A DNA stretch of 64,000 nt from Myxococcales bacterium (GTDB taxonomy: Bacteria; Myxococcota_A; Polyangia; Polyangiales; Polyangiaceae): the NCBI GenBank assembly GCA_025355005.1, contig JANXLV010000367.1, forward strand, positions 1 to 64,000. Reading direction: 5' to 3'. The translations under genes and the position numbers were made by a program. How positions within the stretch are numbered: the stretch's first letter is position 1; every line of letters begins with the position of its first letter. The notes under the pieces were generated by a model. It ran no database searches and had not been told where the DNA came from. It was given only the letters and a program-made list of their open reading frames with translations. Shown piece by piece: positions 51,395 through 61,772 of this stretch.

Positions 51395-52504
51395 ATGAGC
51401 GCCACAGCTCCTCCCCATCCGCCGCCCCGGCCGCCGCCCCGGCCGTTAGCTCCCACGAGCCCGTTGCCCGCGGATCCATTCGGAACACATCGCGCGCTGG
51501 AGCCGAAAGGCGCGCTGCCGCAGCCGGCATGGCGGGTCGACAACGATTTCTCCCGGCTTTTCCAGGGTGAGATGCTCATCTCCGTCGCCACGCTCAACGT
51601 GGACGCGGCGAGCTTCCGTCAGATGGAGGAGGGTGAAGGGGGTTCGGATGATCAGGTACTCATCGCGCGCGTCCTCGACACGATCCAGAAACGCGGGAAG
51701 CAACACAACCCGGTGACGGGGTCGGGGGGCATGCTCCTCGGCTCCGTGAGACAGCTCGCGCCGGGTCGCGCTGACGAAGGCAAGATCGCCGCGGGTGCTC
51801 GCGTCGCCACGCTCGTGTCGCTCTCGCTCACGCCGCTCACCGTGGAGAAGGTGCTCGCGGTTCGTCGGCCGAGCGCGCAGCTCGACGTGGTTGGTGAAGC
51901 GGTCATCTTCGCGTCCAGCCCGTATGCGCGCATCCCCAGCGACCTGGCTGAGCGGCTGGCGCTCGCGGTGCTGGACGTAGCGGGTGCAGCGCCGCAGGTC
52001 GCGCGCCTCGTCAAGCCCGGCACCAGCGTGCTCGTGCTCGGCGCGGGCGGCAAGAGCGGCATCCTCTGCGCGGCCGAGGCGCGACGCACGGGTGGTGCTG
52101 ACACGCGCATCATCGGCGTCGAGAGCTACGAGACCTACGCGACAGAGCTCCGCGAGCTCGGCATCTGCGATCAGGTGCTCTCGCTCGACGCGCGCGATCC
52201 GGTGCGCGTCCGCAACGCGGTATTGCAAGCGAACGGCGGCAAGGAAGTGGACCTGAGCTTCTCCTGCGTGAACGTGCAGGACACGGAGATGAGCGCCATC
52301 CTGCCCGTGCGCGATCGCGGCATCGCGTACATGTTCGCCATGTCCACCAGTTTCACGAAGGCCGCGCTCGGCGCCGAGGGCGTGGGCAAGGACGTGGATC
52401 TGATGATCGGCAATGGGTTCGCGAACGGCCACGCCGAGCACTCGCTCTCCATGATGCGCAGCATGCCGAGCGTGCGCGCGCTGTTCGAGCGCCGGTATGG
52501 GTAG
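51395..52504 (+). CDS. kdd: L-erythro-3,5-diaminohexanoate dehydrogenase
   Basis: Kdd oxidatively deaminates 3,5-diaminohexanoate to 5-amino-3-oxohexanoate with NAD+, a step of anaerobic lysine fermentation. The 369-residue protein shows the family signatures LISVATLNVDAASFRQM, HNPVTGSGGMLLGSVRQL, LVSLSLTPLTVEKVL, AVLDVAGAAPQ and VLVLGAGGKSGILCAAEA (Rossmann glycine motif). The N-terminal 20 residues are polyproline. None of the partner genes (lysine aminomutases, kce, kal) is adjacent. The ATG follows GAGG. fhs starts 24 bp downstream. Confidence 0.9.
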   Translation: MSATAPPHPPPRPPPRPLAPTSPLPADPFGTHRALEPKGALPQPAWRVDNDFSRLFQGEMLISVATLNVDAASFRQMEEGEGGSDDQVLIARVLDTIQKRGKQHNPVTGSGGMLLGSVRQLAPGRADEGKIAAGARVATLVSLSLTPLTVEKVLAVRRPSAQLDVVGEAVIFASSPYARIPSDLAERLALAVLDVAGAAPQVARLVKPGTSVLVLGAGGKSGILCAAEARRTGGADTRIIGVESYETYATELRELGICDQVLSLDARDPVRVRNAVLQANGGKEVDLSFSCVNVQDTEMSAILPVRDRGIAYMFAMSTSFTKAALGAEGVGKDVDLMIGNGFANGHAEHSLSMMRSMPSVRALFERRYG

Positions 52505-52528
52505 ACCGCGATAGAGGAGAAACGGAAC

Positions 52529-54189
52529 ATGAGCATTCGTCCGATCGAAGATGTCGCCAAGGACCTGGGGCTGTCTTCCGCGGAGTGGGAACCGTATGGT
52601 CGCAGCAAGGCCAAGCTGGAGCTCTCCGTCCTCGGGAACCCTGCGCGCGCGAAGGGCCGGCTGATCCTGGTGTCCGCGATCAACCCTACGCCCGCGGGCG
52701 AAGGCAAGACCACCACGTCGATCGGCCTCGCGATGGGCATGCGCAAGCTCGGAAAGAACGCCGTCCTCGCGCTTCGTGAGCCGTCGCTCGGTCCGGTGTT
52801 CGGCGTGAAGGGCGGCGGCACGGGCGGCGGCAAGGCGTCGCTCTTCCCCGCGGACGACATCAACCTGCACTTCACCGGTGACATCCACGCGATCACCACC
52901 GCACACAACCTTCTCTCCGCCATCGTCGATAATTCGGCTTATTTCCGCGATGAAAACGGCGGCGTCGGCGTGATCGATCCCAGGCAGATCACCTGGGGCC
53001 GCGCGCTGGACATGAACGATCGCTTCCTTCGCAACTGCATCGTTGGCCTTGGTGGAAAGTCACACGGCATCCCGCGCGAGGAGCGATTCGACATCACGGC
53101 GGCGAGCGAGATCATGGCCGTCATCGCGCTCGCCACGAGCTACGAAGATCTCGAAGCACGCCTTGGCAACATCGTCATCGGCAGCACGTACGACGGCACC
53201 GCAGTGCGCGCGCGCGACGTCTCCGCCCACTCCGCCATGACGGCAGTCCTTCGCGACGCCCTGCGCCCGAACCTCGTGCAGACCGCGGAGGGCGGCCCCG
53301 CGATCGTCCACGCCGGTCCGTTCGGCAACATCGCGCATGGCTGCAACAGCGTGCTCGCCACGCGTCTTGCGATGTCGCTCGGTGACTACGCGATCACGGA
53401 GGCCGGATTCGGATTCGACCTGGGCGGCGAGAAGTTCCTGAACATCAAGTGCCGCCAGGCGGGCATCTGGCCGCGCGCCATGGTCCTCGTGGCCACGCTG
53501 CGCGCGCTCAAGATGCACGGCGGCGCCTCCGTGAAGACCTGCGGCGAGCCAAACGCAGCCGCGCTGGAAGCAGGGCTCACGCACCTCGAAAAACACTTGC
53601 AGAATGCACATACATTCGGGCTCACCGCCGTGGTCGCGGTGAACGCGTTCCCGAACGACACGGAAGAGGAGCTCGCCCTCGTGGAAGGCGCCGTGCAGAA
53701 GCTAGGTGCTCGCTTCGCGCGGTGCCTCGGCTTCGCGAAGGGCGGAGATGGCGCCACGGAGCTCGCGCGCGTGGTCACGGAGGTGGTGGACAAGACGGAC
53801 CACCCGTCGCGAAGTACGTCTACGAGCTCACGGACCCGCCGAAGGAGAAGATCCGCAAGATCGCGCAGACCATCTACGGCGCGAAGGACGTGGTCTTCAG
53901 CGGCTCTTCGGAGAAGGACCTCGAGCGAGCCGTGAAGCTGGGCGCGGCCGAGTATCCGGTGTGCATGGCAAAGACGCAGCTGTCGCTCTCCGACGATCCC
54001 GCGCGCTACGGCCGCCCGCAAGACTTCACGGTCAACGTGCGCGAGGTCCGGCTCTCCGCGGGCGCTGGCTTCATCGTCCCGCTCACGGGCGACATGATGA
54101 CGATGCCAGGCCTACCGAAGGTCCCCGCCGCGCGGAACGTGAAGCTCCTTCCGGACGGAAAAATCAAAGGCCTGATGCAAAACGACTGA
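52529..54189 (+). pseudogene. fhs: Formate-tetrahydrofolate ligase, interrupted by a frameshift
   Basis: Fhs makes 10-formyl-THF from formate, THF and ATP. The first part (52529 to about 53805, 425 residues) includes PTPAGEGKTTTSIGLAMG and EPSLGPVFGVKGG and ends in VVDKTDHP. The correct continuation, VAKYVYELTDPPKEKI to the final MTMPGLPKVPAARNVK and GLMQND, is one frame away. Adding a single base within CACCCG at 53801-53806 would restore the family's usual 553 residues. As given, the frame runs on to 53935 with meaningless sequence. It may be a true recent pseudogene or one missing base in the assembly; all catalytic motifs are otherwise intact. GAGGAG precedes the ATG. Confidence 0.85.
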
Positions 54190-54198
54190 CCCCCGTTT

Positions 54199-56403
54199 TT
54201 ACTTTCCGCTCGCGATCGTGATGATGGGCGCTGGTTCGGCCGGGGTGGGCATCGGGGTCGTCAGCTCCGTCACTCCGGGCAGGACGATGGTGAACTTGGT
54301 GCCCGCTCCGGATTGGCTCTGCACTTCGATGGTGCCGCCTGCGTTCTGGATCAGGCGTTGGCTTATCGCGAGGCCGAGGCCCGTGCCTTGATCCTTCGTC
54401 GTGAAGAATGGGATGAACAGGTTCTTGAGGACCTTCGGGGCGATGCCGGGGCCGGTGTCGCGCACGCTCACCTCGATGACCTCCGCAGCGGCCTCCATCT
54501 TCGCGTTGTTGGCGCGCTCGGCCATCGTGCGATCGCTGCGGTCTCCTCGATCGCCGCGTTCGCTGGCAGGAGTCGCCGAAGACGCATATTCGCCGCGCGC
54601 CGCGCGCCTCCTCGCGGTCGTGACTGACACGCGCCCGTGTCCGTCCATTGCCTGGATGGCGTTCTGCATCAGATTGATGAGCACCTGCCGGAACTGCTCG
54701 GCGTCGATCTTGGCGAGCGGCAGCGATGGCGAGAGCTCCACCTGCAGGTCCACGTCCGTCGATTGCTGGCTGGAGAGGATCTGGACCGTGCGCTTCACCG
54801 CTGCGTTGATGTCGATGGGCGCCGGGTTGCCTGAGCGCGGCCGCGCGTAGTCGAGGAAGCTTCCGACGACGCGGTTCAGGCGATCGGTCTCCTCCAGGAT
54901 GATGCTGAGAAACTCCTTCGCGGACGCATCACCGGGCGCTTCCTCGAGTAGCTGCGCCGCGCCCTTGATCGCGCCGAGCGGGTTCTTCACTTCGTGCGCG
55001 AGGCCGGCGGCCATCGAGCCCAGCGCGGCTAGACGGTCGCGCTCCTTCATGCGCGCGTAGATGCGGCTGTTCGCGATGGCGATGCCCATCTGCGACGCCA
55101 CGTTCTCTATGAGCGCGAGCTCCTCCGGCGTGAACGCCTCGCGCACGCGATCGTCGACGATGGCAAGGAGGCCCTGGAGATCGTCGCCGTCACTGCGGAC
55201 CGCGAACAGCGCGCCTCGTTCGAACGGTCCGAGCATGGTCGCGGCGGCGAGGACCGGTGCGTCCTTTACGGGCTGCGGGGCCACGCGCATCGCGATCTCC
55301 TCGAGCGACAGCGTCGTCTTCAGCCGATCGAGAATGGGGCGAATCGCGATCGACTCGAGTCGCTTGTTCGGCTGCGCGCCGAGCGAACCCGCAAGGTCGA
55401 AGCCGTCGCCGTCGCTGTCGATCAGGTAGATGGCAGCGCTCGTCACGCGGCGCGAGCGCTCGAGACCGGAGAGCACGGTGTCGACCATCTCCTCGGCCTC
55501 GAGGGCATGTGCAAGGCGCTTGCGCAGGTCGGTCACGCTGGTCTCCAGGTCGTAGCGTTCGCGGAAGAAGAACTGGTGCACGCGTGAGCGCACCTGATCT
55601 TGCAGCGGCTCGAACAGCACCAGGAACACGATCGATGCGAGCACCGCGTTCAGGTACATCGTGCCCAGCGCGCCGACGTACGTGATGAAGCAATAGAAGA
55701 TGCCAGCGAGCGCGAATGCCAGCAGGGTCGACACCATCAGGCGGCCCGACAGCTCGTAGATGTCCGCCATGCGCGGCCGCGCGAGCGACTCCGAGAGCAC
55801 GAAGAGGAAGACGATGGCGAGCACCGCGCCAATAGGCGGGAACGACACGCCGAAGAAGACGATGAAGTCCGCGAGCGTGAACGTGCACGCCAGCGCTCCA
55901 GTGGCGACCAGGAAGCGCACGCGATCACGCACCGCGCGCGACGAGCTCTTCTGGCCCTGCCGCGCAAGCGACACGAGCGCCGCGAGCAAGAACCCGAACA
56001 CGTAGGAGTAGATGAGGATGCGCGCGATCGGGTGCTCGCGGTATGGCGATACGCCGAGCGCCAGCATGGGTATGCCCACGAACAGGGCGCTCCTCCGCAT
56101 GCGCGCGCTCTTCTGCACACCAGGGTTCGCTCCAGCGGCGCCTTGCTCCACCGGAACGATCGAGTCGAACAGGTGAACCGCGAACTGCGGCAGGAGCACC
56201 GTGAACGCGACCGTCGCGCGGAACCAGATCTCCGAGCGAAGGAATCCGGCGAGCGACTGGCTCGTGTACCAGAAGGCCACGGTCGTCGCGAAAGCAGCGA
56301 ACAGGAGGTGAACCGCGCGACGACCACGGAGGAGCATCGAGAGCGCGATCGCAAATGCAAGAACGCCGCAGAAGAGCGTCGTTCGTGCACGCAAATCTTC
56401 CAC
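54199..56403 (-). CDS. Membrane sensor histidine kinase (NtrB-like)
   Basis: The 734-residue protein has seven or eight transmembrane helices (1-265), a GAF domain (about 290-450), HisKA (about 470-540) with phospho-acceptor His in GLAHEVKNPLGAIKG, and an HATPase with N box LMQNAIQAM and G1 box VRDTGPGIAP, then TTKDQGTGLGL. About 45 residues of Arg/Asp/Ala-rich sequence separate N and G1 boxes, an unusual insertion. No response regulator is adjacent, but the sigma-54 activator begins 86 bp beyond its start on the same strand, making it a possible partner (weak inference as that protein has no receiver domain). Confidence 0.92.
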   Translation of the reverse strand: MEDLRARTTLFCGVLAFAIALSMLLRGRRAVHLLFAAFATTVAFWYTSQSLAGFLRSEIWFRATVAFTVLLPQFAVHLFDSIVPVEQGAAGANPGVQKSARMRRSALFVGIPMLALGVSPYREHPIARILIYSYVFGFLLAALVSLARQGQKSSSRAVRDRVRFLVATGALACTFTLADFIVFFGVSFPPIGAVLAIVFLFVLSESLARPRMADIYELSGRLMVSTLLAFALAGIFYCFITYVGALGTMYLNAVLASIVFLVLFEPLQDQVRSRVHQFFFRERYDLETSVTDLRKRLAHALEAEEMVDTVLSGLERSRRVTSAAIYLIDSDGDGFDLAGSLGAQPNKRLESIAIRPILDRLKTTLSLEEIAMRVAPQPVKDAPVLAAATMLGPFERGALFAVRSDGDDLQGLLAIVDDRVREAFTPEELALIENVASQMGIAIANSRIYARMKERDRLAALGSMAAGLAHEVKNPLGAIKGAAQLLEEAPGDASAKEFLSIILEETDRLNRVVGSFLDYARPRSGNPAPIDINAAVKRTVQILSSQQSTDVDLQVELSPSLPLAKIDAEQFRQVLINLMQNAIQAMDGHGRVSVTTARRRAARGEYASSATPASERGDRGDRSDRTMAERANNAKMEAAAEVIEVSVRDTGPGIAPKVLKNLFIPFFTTKDQGTGLGLAISQRLIQNAGGTIEVQSQSGAGTKFTIVLPGVTELTTPMPTPAEPAPIITIASGK

Positions 56404-56489
56404 GGCGTTACTCGGCGGTCATTCTGTGAAGCGTGGGATTCGCTTCACGCACGTCACCGGCGGCGCGTTCATCACGACGCGCCTGTCGC

Positions 56490-56852
56490 TCAGTGCTTCT
56501 GGTTGTTGGGGTCCGAGGGATCCGGATTCGGACTCCAGGGCTGCGGCTGCGGCTGGTTCGGATCGTCCGAGCCCGCCTGATCGCCTGTGCGCCAGGGCTG
56601 CGGCTGGGGAGTGACACCCTGCTCAGCCACTTCGCGTGGATCCTGGGTGGTGCTCTTGCCGTCTTTTTCCCCCTGCCCGGGTTGCTTGCTGTCGTTGCCA
56701 GCGATGATGCTGTCCACCGACGACGAGACGCCCTCGCGGGTGCCCTCCGTCTGTGAAGAGCCATCGATGGCGCAGCCAGAACCAAGCCCGGTGAGGGCAG
56801 CCAATGCGGCAATCGCCGCGACCTTCGTTGACATTGAATACAACCGTTTCAT
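56490..56852 (-). CDS. Small lipoprotein coupled to the sigma-54 activator
   Basis: The 120-residue product has a signal (MSTKVAAIAALAALTGLGSGC) with a plausible lipobox ending at GSGC, then a hydrophilic region with two copies of a QPQPW motif (VTPQPQPWRTGDQ and NQPQPQPWSPNPD). No known domain is seen. Its ATG overlaps the stop of the sigma-54 activator (TGATG) and GGAGGGTG lies just upstream, so it is translated from the same message. A role in the pathway of the activator is inferred from this coupling alone. Confidence 0.7.
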   Translation of the reverse strand: MKRLYSMSTKVAAIAALAALTGLGSGCAIDGSSQTEGTREGVSSSVDSIIAGNDSKQPGQGEKDGKSTTQDPREVAEQGVTPQPQPWRTGDQAGSDDPNQPQPQPWSPNPDPSDPNNQKH

Positions 56853-59800
56853 CACGCACCCTCCGTGGATGCGGCCATCAGGCCATACTGCTTCACGAGC
56901 TGCGAGAGTCGCGGACGCTTCATCCCGAGAAGCGCTGCGGCTCGCGTAATGTTCCCCTTCGTTTCCCTGAGAGCGCGAGCGATGCAATCCCGCTCGATCT
57001 GACGCTTGATGTCCGTGAGCGACACGGCGCCCTGGCGGACTTGAGCGTACGCCACCGCGGTCGCGTTCGCCTCATCTTCTGGGAGACAACCGTCACCCTC
57101 CTCGTCCGAGTCCTCTGCGAAGGAAGGCGACGAGTTGGCGGCACCCCCGCCAATGGAGCTGATGGAGCCGACGGAGCTGAGCGCGCCAAGCGGGCCATGC
57201 GGTACTAGGCTCGCCCGCAACGTCACGGGACCGCTGCCCGGACCGCCCGTGTGGGAGCTTTGCGCAGATTGTGCGACGGCGCGTAGGTCGTCGACGTTGG
57301 AGACGATGTCCTCTGCCGTGATGATCATGCCGTCGGCGAAGAGAGAGACGGCGCGGAGCACGTTCTCGAGCTCGCGGACGTTGCCCGGCCAGCGGTGGCG
57401 AGCGAGTAGCTCGAGCGCTTCGGGGGCAAGGGTCTTCGGGACGCCGTCTCCGGAGAGCGTGCGCTCCCCGCCGACCCGAGCGAGGATCGTCTCGGAGATC
57501 TTTCCGATGTCGCCGATGCGCTGACGGAGGGCGGGCACCTCGAGGGTGATTCCGCGGAGCCGGTAGTACAGGTCCTCGCGGAACTCACCGCGCTCGACCA
57601 TGGCCTTCAGATCGCGGTGCGTGGCGCAGATGACGCGGACGTTGCAGCGAATCTGCGCCGCGCCGCCCACGCGCTCGAACGTGCGCTCCTGAAGTACGCG
57701 GAGGAGAGCGACCTGCGTGCGTGCCGAGATGTCGCCGATCTCGTCGAGGAACAGCGTGCCGTTCTCCGCGAGCTCGAAGCGGCCGCGACGACGACCAGAC
57801 GCGCCGGTGAACGCGCCCTTCTCGTGACCGAAGAGCTCGGACAGGAGGAGAGTCTCGACCAGTGCGGCGCAGTTGACGGTGACCAGCGGGCCGCTCGCGC
57901 GCTCGCTTGCACGGTGAAGCGCCTCTGCAACGAGCTCCTTGCCCGTGCCGCTCTCGCCGTGGATGAGCACCGTGGCGTTGGCGCGAGCGACCTTCACGAT
58001 CGCCGACTTCAGCGCGACCATCTGGGGATCGTCGCCGACGAGGCGCGACTCGGGGCGTTCGCTGGGGCGAAGTGCAGCGCTGCCTTCGCGCTGGCGCGTG
58101 TCGGGGAAGAGGGCCTCGGAGAAGCTCGCGGTGAGGCGGCTCAGCGCGACGACATCCGGCTTCGCAAGGAATGCAGTGCGGACCTCACCCGTGAGCGCAT
58201 TGGCGACCTGATCGCGAACGGCAAGCGCGCGGGTGTGGTGAGCGCGGGCCTCTGCGACGTCTCCCTGCTCGCAGAACAGCATGGCGAGGAGCTGGTGCGC
58301 CTCACGCAGAAGGTCTTCGTCGCCGGCGTCACGTGCGAGTGACAGGCCGTGCTCCGCGCCTTCGAGGTTGGGGAGCCCCTGCGCGCGCCCGAGCAGCACC
58401 GAGAGGATCGCCGTCTCAGCAAGCGCGTCGTTACGGGTCGAGAGCGAGCGCGAACGATCGATGTCCGAGGTGGCGCGGGCGACGTCGCCGTCTTCGAGTG
58501 CGATGCGTGCCGACACGCGAAATGCCTCGCCGAGGAACTCACGGTCCTTCGCGGCCTCACCATCGACGATGGCTTGCGTGATCTCGCGCTTCGCGTCGAC
58601 CGTGTTTCCGCGGGAGAGAGCGATGCGAGCAGCGACCACCGCGAAGTGCGACGAACGCGCCGGCGGCATGCCCGGGCCAAGCGCGCGGCGGCCAAAGCGC
58701 ACCGAGTGCTCTGCGTGATCGAAGAGGCCAAGGCGGTGGCGGAGGTCTGCAAGGTTGCCGAGCACGCGCGCCATGCGGATGCGATCGCCGAGGCGCTGGC
58801 GGAGCTTGACCGCGCGCTCCATGAGCGAAAGCGCGTCCATGAATGCGTGGCGGCGCGTGGCGATGACCGCGAGGTTGTCGAGCGCGAAGGCCTGCGCGCG
58901 TGCGTCCGAGTTGGTCTCACCCTCCGAGAGGACCGCGGTGAACACCGCCTGCGCCTCGTCCACGAGACCCTTGGAGAGAAGCGCGATACCGCGGTTCAGG
59001 CGCGCGCGGAGCTCCGCGGTGCGATCGCCGAGGCGCGAGGCCGCCCACACGTCCTCCGCGAAGTGGGAGTCTGCTTCGTCCCAGCGCGACTCGATGAGGA
59101 GGAGCTTGCCGAGGGTGTTGCGTGCACGAAGACGGACATCCTCACGTGTGCTGGGGCTTTGGGGAGATGCACCGGTCTTCGAGCCGAAGACGATCGACTC
59201 GGCGAGCTCACGTGCGCCGGCGAGATCGCCGTTCTGGTACGAGACCTCTGCGAGCTCTGCCCGCGCGTCCTCGCGCACGTCCTCGTCGCGGCCGTTCTCG
59301 AAGCTTGCGAGCTGCGTGGCCTTGCCGAGCGCGACCTTCGCGGCGACGAGATCGCCGACGCCGACGCACGCGCGACCCAGCAGCAACATGACGCCCGCAT
59401 CCGAGCCACCGAGCGCCGCTGCGCACTCGGACCACTTGCGTGCCTCTTCGGACTCACCCGCGGCGATCGCGCGCGTGGCGGAGTTGGTCGCCAGGCGAAG
59501 CGCGTCGGCGCGAGCGCCATCAGCCGCGCTGCTTGCGAGCGCGTTGACCCGCGAATACCAGCGTGTCACGAGCTCACGACGGGCCACCGTATCGGCAACG
59601 ACGGAGATGGCACGTGCATGCGCCTGGTCGGCGCGGACCGTATCGCCTGCGCGGAGCCACAGGTCTGCGGCCTGCGCCATGGCCCACGGATCCGTCTCGA
59701 GCGGTCCGGCTCCTGAAGCTACTGAAGATCCGGCTCCTGAAGATCCGTCTGCGACGAGCAGCGCAGCAGCAAGCCCGCAGGCCTCCGCGCTCGCCGTGCG

Positions 59801-60616
59801 CGCGAGCTCTGCGGCAATAGCCGCATAAGGCGCGTGTATTTCGACGATTCTGTTGTCGACCGTGACGGCGCGCGCCGAGACGAGCGTGCCGAGCGTCGAG
59901 TCTGCGCCGGTGCGCACGCGGCCGATCTCGGTCAGCGCCCAGGGGCGTCCGAGCAGCGCGAGTGTACGAAGGAGCTCCACCTGCTCCGCGCCGAGCTCGT
60001 CAGTCGAGGGCGTGGGGGCGACGCGTTTGGTGGATTCCCACCACGCGTCGATGTGCGCTGGGTTGGACGTGGGAAGCGCGTGGAATGCGTCCTCGGCGAT
60101 GGCGGACAGGAAGCGTGACTTCTCTGCGGTGTCGAGCTCACTGCGCAGATCGAACGACTCCGATTCGACCGGCAGCGCGCGATGACCTTCACGACCTTCC
60201 GATACGACGTCACCGACGACGACCAACGTGCGAGGCGCGTGCGCGAGCTCGAGCAGGACGACGCGATCCCACGAGCCCTCGGCGGGAAGCGGTGCGACGA
60301 CTGCTGCCTTGCGGGCGAAGAGCGCACGACCGAGCGCGTCTGCGAAGCGAGTGGGATCGTCGCTGCTCTCGCGGACGCCGAGCTTGTCACCCAGCTGACG
60401 GAGCATGGAGGCGCCGGGGCGGCGCACCGCGCGCACCACGAGCGTGCCTGTCGCCGACAACCTGCGGGCCGCGTGGGCGAGGATCGCGTTGACGATCTCG
60501 TCGCTCTCGGCGCGCAAGACGACGAAGCCAGGGCGACCATCGGCGAGCCGATCATCGAGGCCCGCGAAGCCGCTGTTCGGAGAAGCGAAGTTGGAGGAGG
60601 CGAGGGTCAGTGCCAC
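56852..60616 (-). CDS. TPR-containing sigma-54-dependent transcription activator
   Basis: The 1254-residue protein has an N-terminal alpha/beta region (1-270) that resembles a degenerate STAND-type ATPase, many TPR-like helical repeats (about 330-860), then an AAA+ activator domain: [16 protein letters not shown] (about 885), [16 protein letters not shown] (about 934) with the GAFTGA loop that contacts sigma-54, and [10 protein letters not shown] Fis-type helix-turn-helix closes it ([20 protein letters not shown]). It starts at GTG 60616. The TPR part probably senses a protein or signal. Upstream direct repeats at 60680 and 60701 may be its binding sites. Confidence 0.9.
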   Translation of the reverse strand: MALTLASSNFASPNSGFAGLDDRLADGRPGFVVLRAESDEIVNAILAHAARRLSATGTLVVRAVRRPGASMLRQLGDKLGVRESSDDPTRFADALGRALFARKAAVVAPLPAEGSWDRVVLLELAHAPRTLVVVGDVVSEGREGHRALPVESESFDLRSELDTAEKSRFLSAIAEDAFHALPTSNPAHIDAWWESTKRVAPTPSTDELGAEQVELLRTLALLGRPWALTEIGRVRTGADSTLGTLVSARAVTVDNRIVEIHAPYAAIAAELARTASAEACGLAAALLVADGSSGAGSSVASGAGPLETDPWAMAQAADLWLRAGDTVRADQAHARAISVVADTVARRELVTRWYSRVNALASSAADGARADALRLATNSATRAIAAGESEEARKWSECAAALGGSDAGVMLLLGRACVGVGDLVAAKVALGKATQLASFENGRDEDVREDARAELAEVSYQNGDLAGARELAESIVFGSKTGASPQSPSTREDVRLRARNTLGKLLLIESRWDEADSHFAEDVWAASRLGDRTAELRARLNRGIALLSKGLVDEAQAVFTAVLSEGETNSDARAQAFALDNLAVIATRRHAFMDALSLMERAVKLRQRLGDRIRMARVLGNLADLRHRLGLFDHAEHSVRFGRRALGPGMPPARSSHFAVVAARIALSRGNTVDAKREITQAIVDGEAAKDREFLGEAFRVSARIALEDGDVARATSDIDRSRSLSTRNDALAETAILSVLLGRAQGLPNLEGAEHGLSLARDAGDEDLLREAHQLLAMLFCEQGDVAEARAHHTRALAVRDQVANALTGEVRTAFLAKPDVVALSRLTASFSEALFPDTRQREGSAALRPSERPESRLVGDDPQMVALKSAIVKVARANATVLIHGESGTGKELVAEALHRASERASGPLVTVNCAALVETLLLSELFGHEKGAFTGASGRRRGRFELAENGTLFLDEIGDISARTQVALLRVLQERTFERVGGAAQIRCNVRVICATHRDLKAMVERGEFREDLYYRLRGITLEVPALRQRIGDIGKISETILARVGGERTLSGDGVPKTLAPEALELLARHRWPGNVRELENVLRAVSLFADGMIITAEDIVSNVDDLRAVAQSAQSSHTGGPGSGPVTLRASLVPHGPLGALSSVGSISSIGGGAANSSPSFAEDSDEEGDGCLPEDEANATAVAYAQVRQGAVSLTDIKRQIERDCIARALRETKGNITRAAALLGMKRPRLSQLVKQYGLMAASTEGA

Positions 60617-60679
60617 TGGGAAGCAAACCTACTCCAGAAAGCTGACCCCGCAAGGACGCGGACGCAAATAAGGACCGCC

Positions 60680-60710
60680 GATTGTTTCCCGCGAGACCAT
60701 GATTGTTTCC
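60680..60710. promoter_or_regulatory. Phased direct repeat GATTGTTTCC upstream of the sigma-54 activator
   Basis: Two identical GATTGTTTCC copies (60680-60689 and 60701-60710) lie 21 bp apart, two helical turns, 64 bp upstream of the GTG start. They sit in a 244-bp gap with no gene. The layout fits a protein binding one DNA face, such as an autoregulating activator. Confidence 0.45.
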
Positions 60711-60860
60711 GTCCCGATACCCCCCACGCGTTCAGGTCCGCCGCGAGGCCAGTCCGGGACAATGTAGGCAGGTCGCTCTACCGACGATGGCGCTTGTTTT
60801 ACCGGGTCTCTGGCTGGGCTACGCTTCGGGCATGCGGCTTCCTACCAAGATGTAGAGAGA

Positions 60861-61772
60861 TCAGTTCGTCAGCGCAGACAGCTCCCACCGCACGCCGTCG
60901 GCGATGGCCTCGAACGCCTCGGGCGGCGCCTCGCCGAGCCGCTTGGCCAGCGGCAGCTGCGCCGCGACCGACGCGATGAAGAGCGGAAGCGCCGCCGGGA
61001 GCTTCTGTCGCAGCAGAGCGATCTGCTTGTGGATCGAGCCTGCATCGCCGCGACGCACCGGACCGGTGAGCGCGTCCGGGAAGCCAAGATGCTCCACGTT
61101 CTCTGCCACGCTGCGAAGGAGTGGCCCCAGGAGCTTGGGTGCCAGGTTCGCCGGCACACCGGAGCGCACGAGGAGCTCCGCGCCGATGGACGCAAGCGCC
61201 GCAGCGCCGTTCGCCACGAGGCCCGCGGATGCGTGGTAGCCGATCGTGTCGAGGTTCGGGATCGTCCGTGGCGTGAGCCCCAGCGCGATCGCGAGCTCAC
61301 GCGCGACGCGAACCGCGGCTGGATCACCCTGGATATGCGCGTTGCCCCTGGCGAGCGTGGGTGAGAACGTCTTCGACGCGAACGAGATCATCGGGTGGAA
61401 CTGCGCGACGCCCGCGGTGAACGCCCTGAGGGCCGTCAGTGCTTCCACCCCGAGCGCGCCTGCGTTGTGCAGCACCACCGCGTCCTCGCCGATGAGCTCG
61501 CGCTCCGCCATCTCGTCCGCCAGCGCGGGCAGATCGCGATCGCGCACGGACACGATCACCACCTTTGCGTCGATGGGCTTCTTCGGAAGGCCGAGGCGGG
61601 CAGCGCGCACCGTGACCGGGTAGCCCGCGCGGGTCAGCTCACGCGCGAGCGCGCGCCCCACCTTGCCTGCGCCATACACGAGGATGGACAGCTTCTTCGC
61701 CGGCCTGCGCGCGACGGCCTTCTTGCTGCGCGTCGGGGCTTTCTTTTTCGGCGCTGCCTTAGACTTTTTCAT
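60861..61772 (-). CDS. Rossmann-fold DUF2520 protein
   Basis: The 303-residue protein has a Lys/Arg-rich N-terminus (MKKSKAAPKKKAPTRSKKAV), a Rossmann domain beginning LVYGAGKVGRALARELTRAG, VVIVSVRDRDLPALADEMAE, HNAGALGVEALTAL and AQFHPMISF, and a DUF2520 helical C-terminal domain (about 160-300). DUF2520 proteins resemble ketopantoate or 6-phosphogluconate-type dehydrogenases and bind NADP, but their substrate is unknown. Its start lies 14 bp inside nadD, so both are expressed together. Confidence 0.8.
   Translation of the reverse strand: MKKSKAAPKKKAPTRSKKAVARRPAKKLSILVYGAGKVGRALARELTRAGYPVTVRAARLGLPKKPIDAKVVIVSVRDRDLPALADEMAERELIGEDAVVLHNAGALGVEALTALRAFTAGVAQFHPMISFASKTFSPTLARGNAHIQGDPAAVRVARELAIALGLTPRTIPNLDTIGYHASAGLVANGAAALASIGAELLVRSGVPANLAPKLLGPLLRSVAENVEHLGFPDALTGPVRRGDAGSIHKQIALLRQKLPAALPLFIASVAAQLPLAKRLGEAPPEAFEAIADGVRWELSALTN

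Noticed and set aside
60617-60860. Possible tRNA or small gene in the 244-bp gap
   Set aside because: No cloverleaf with T-loop GTTCRA and no frame with start and ribosome site.
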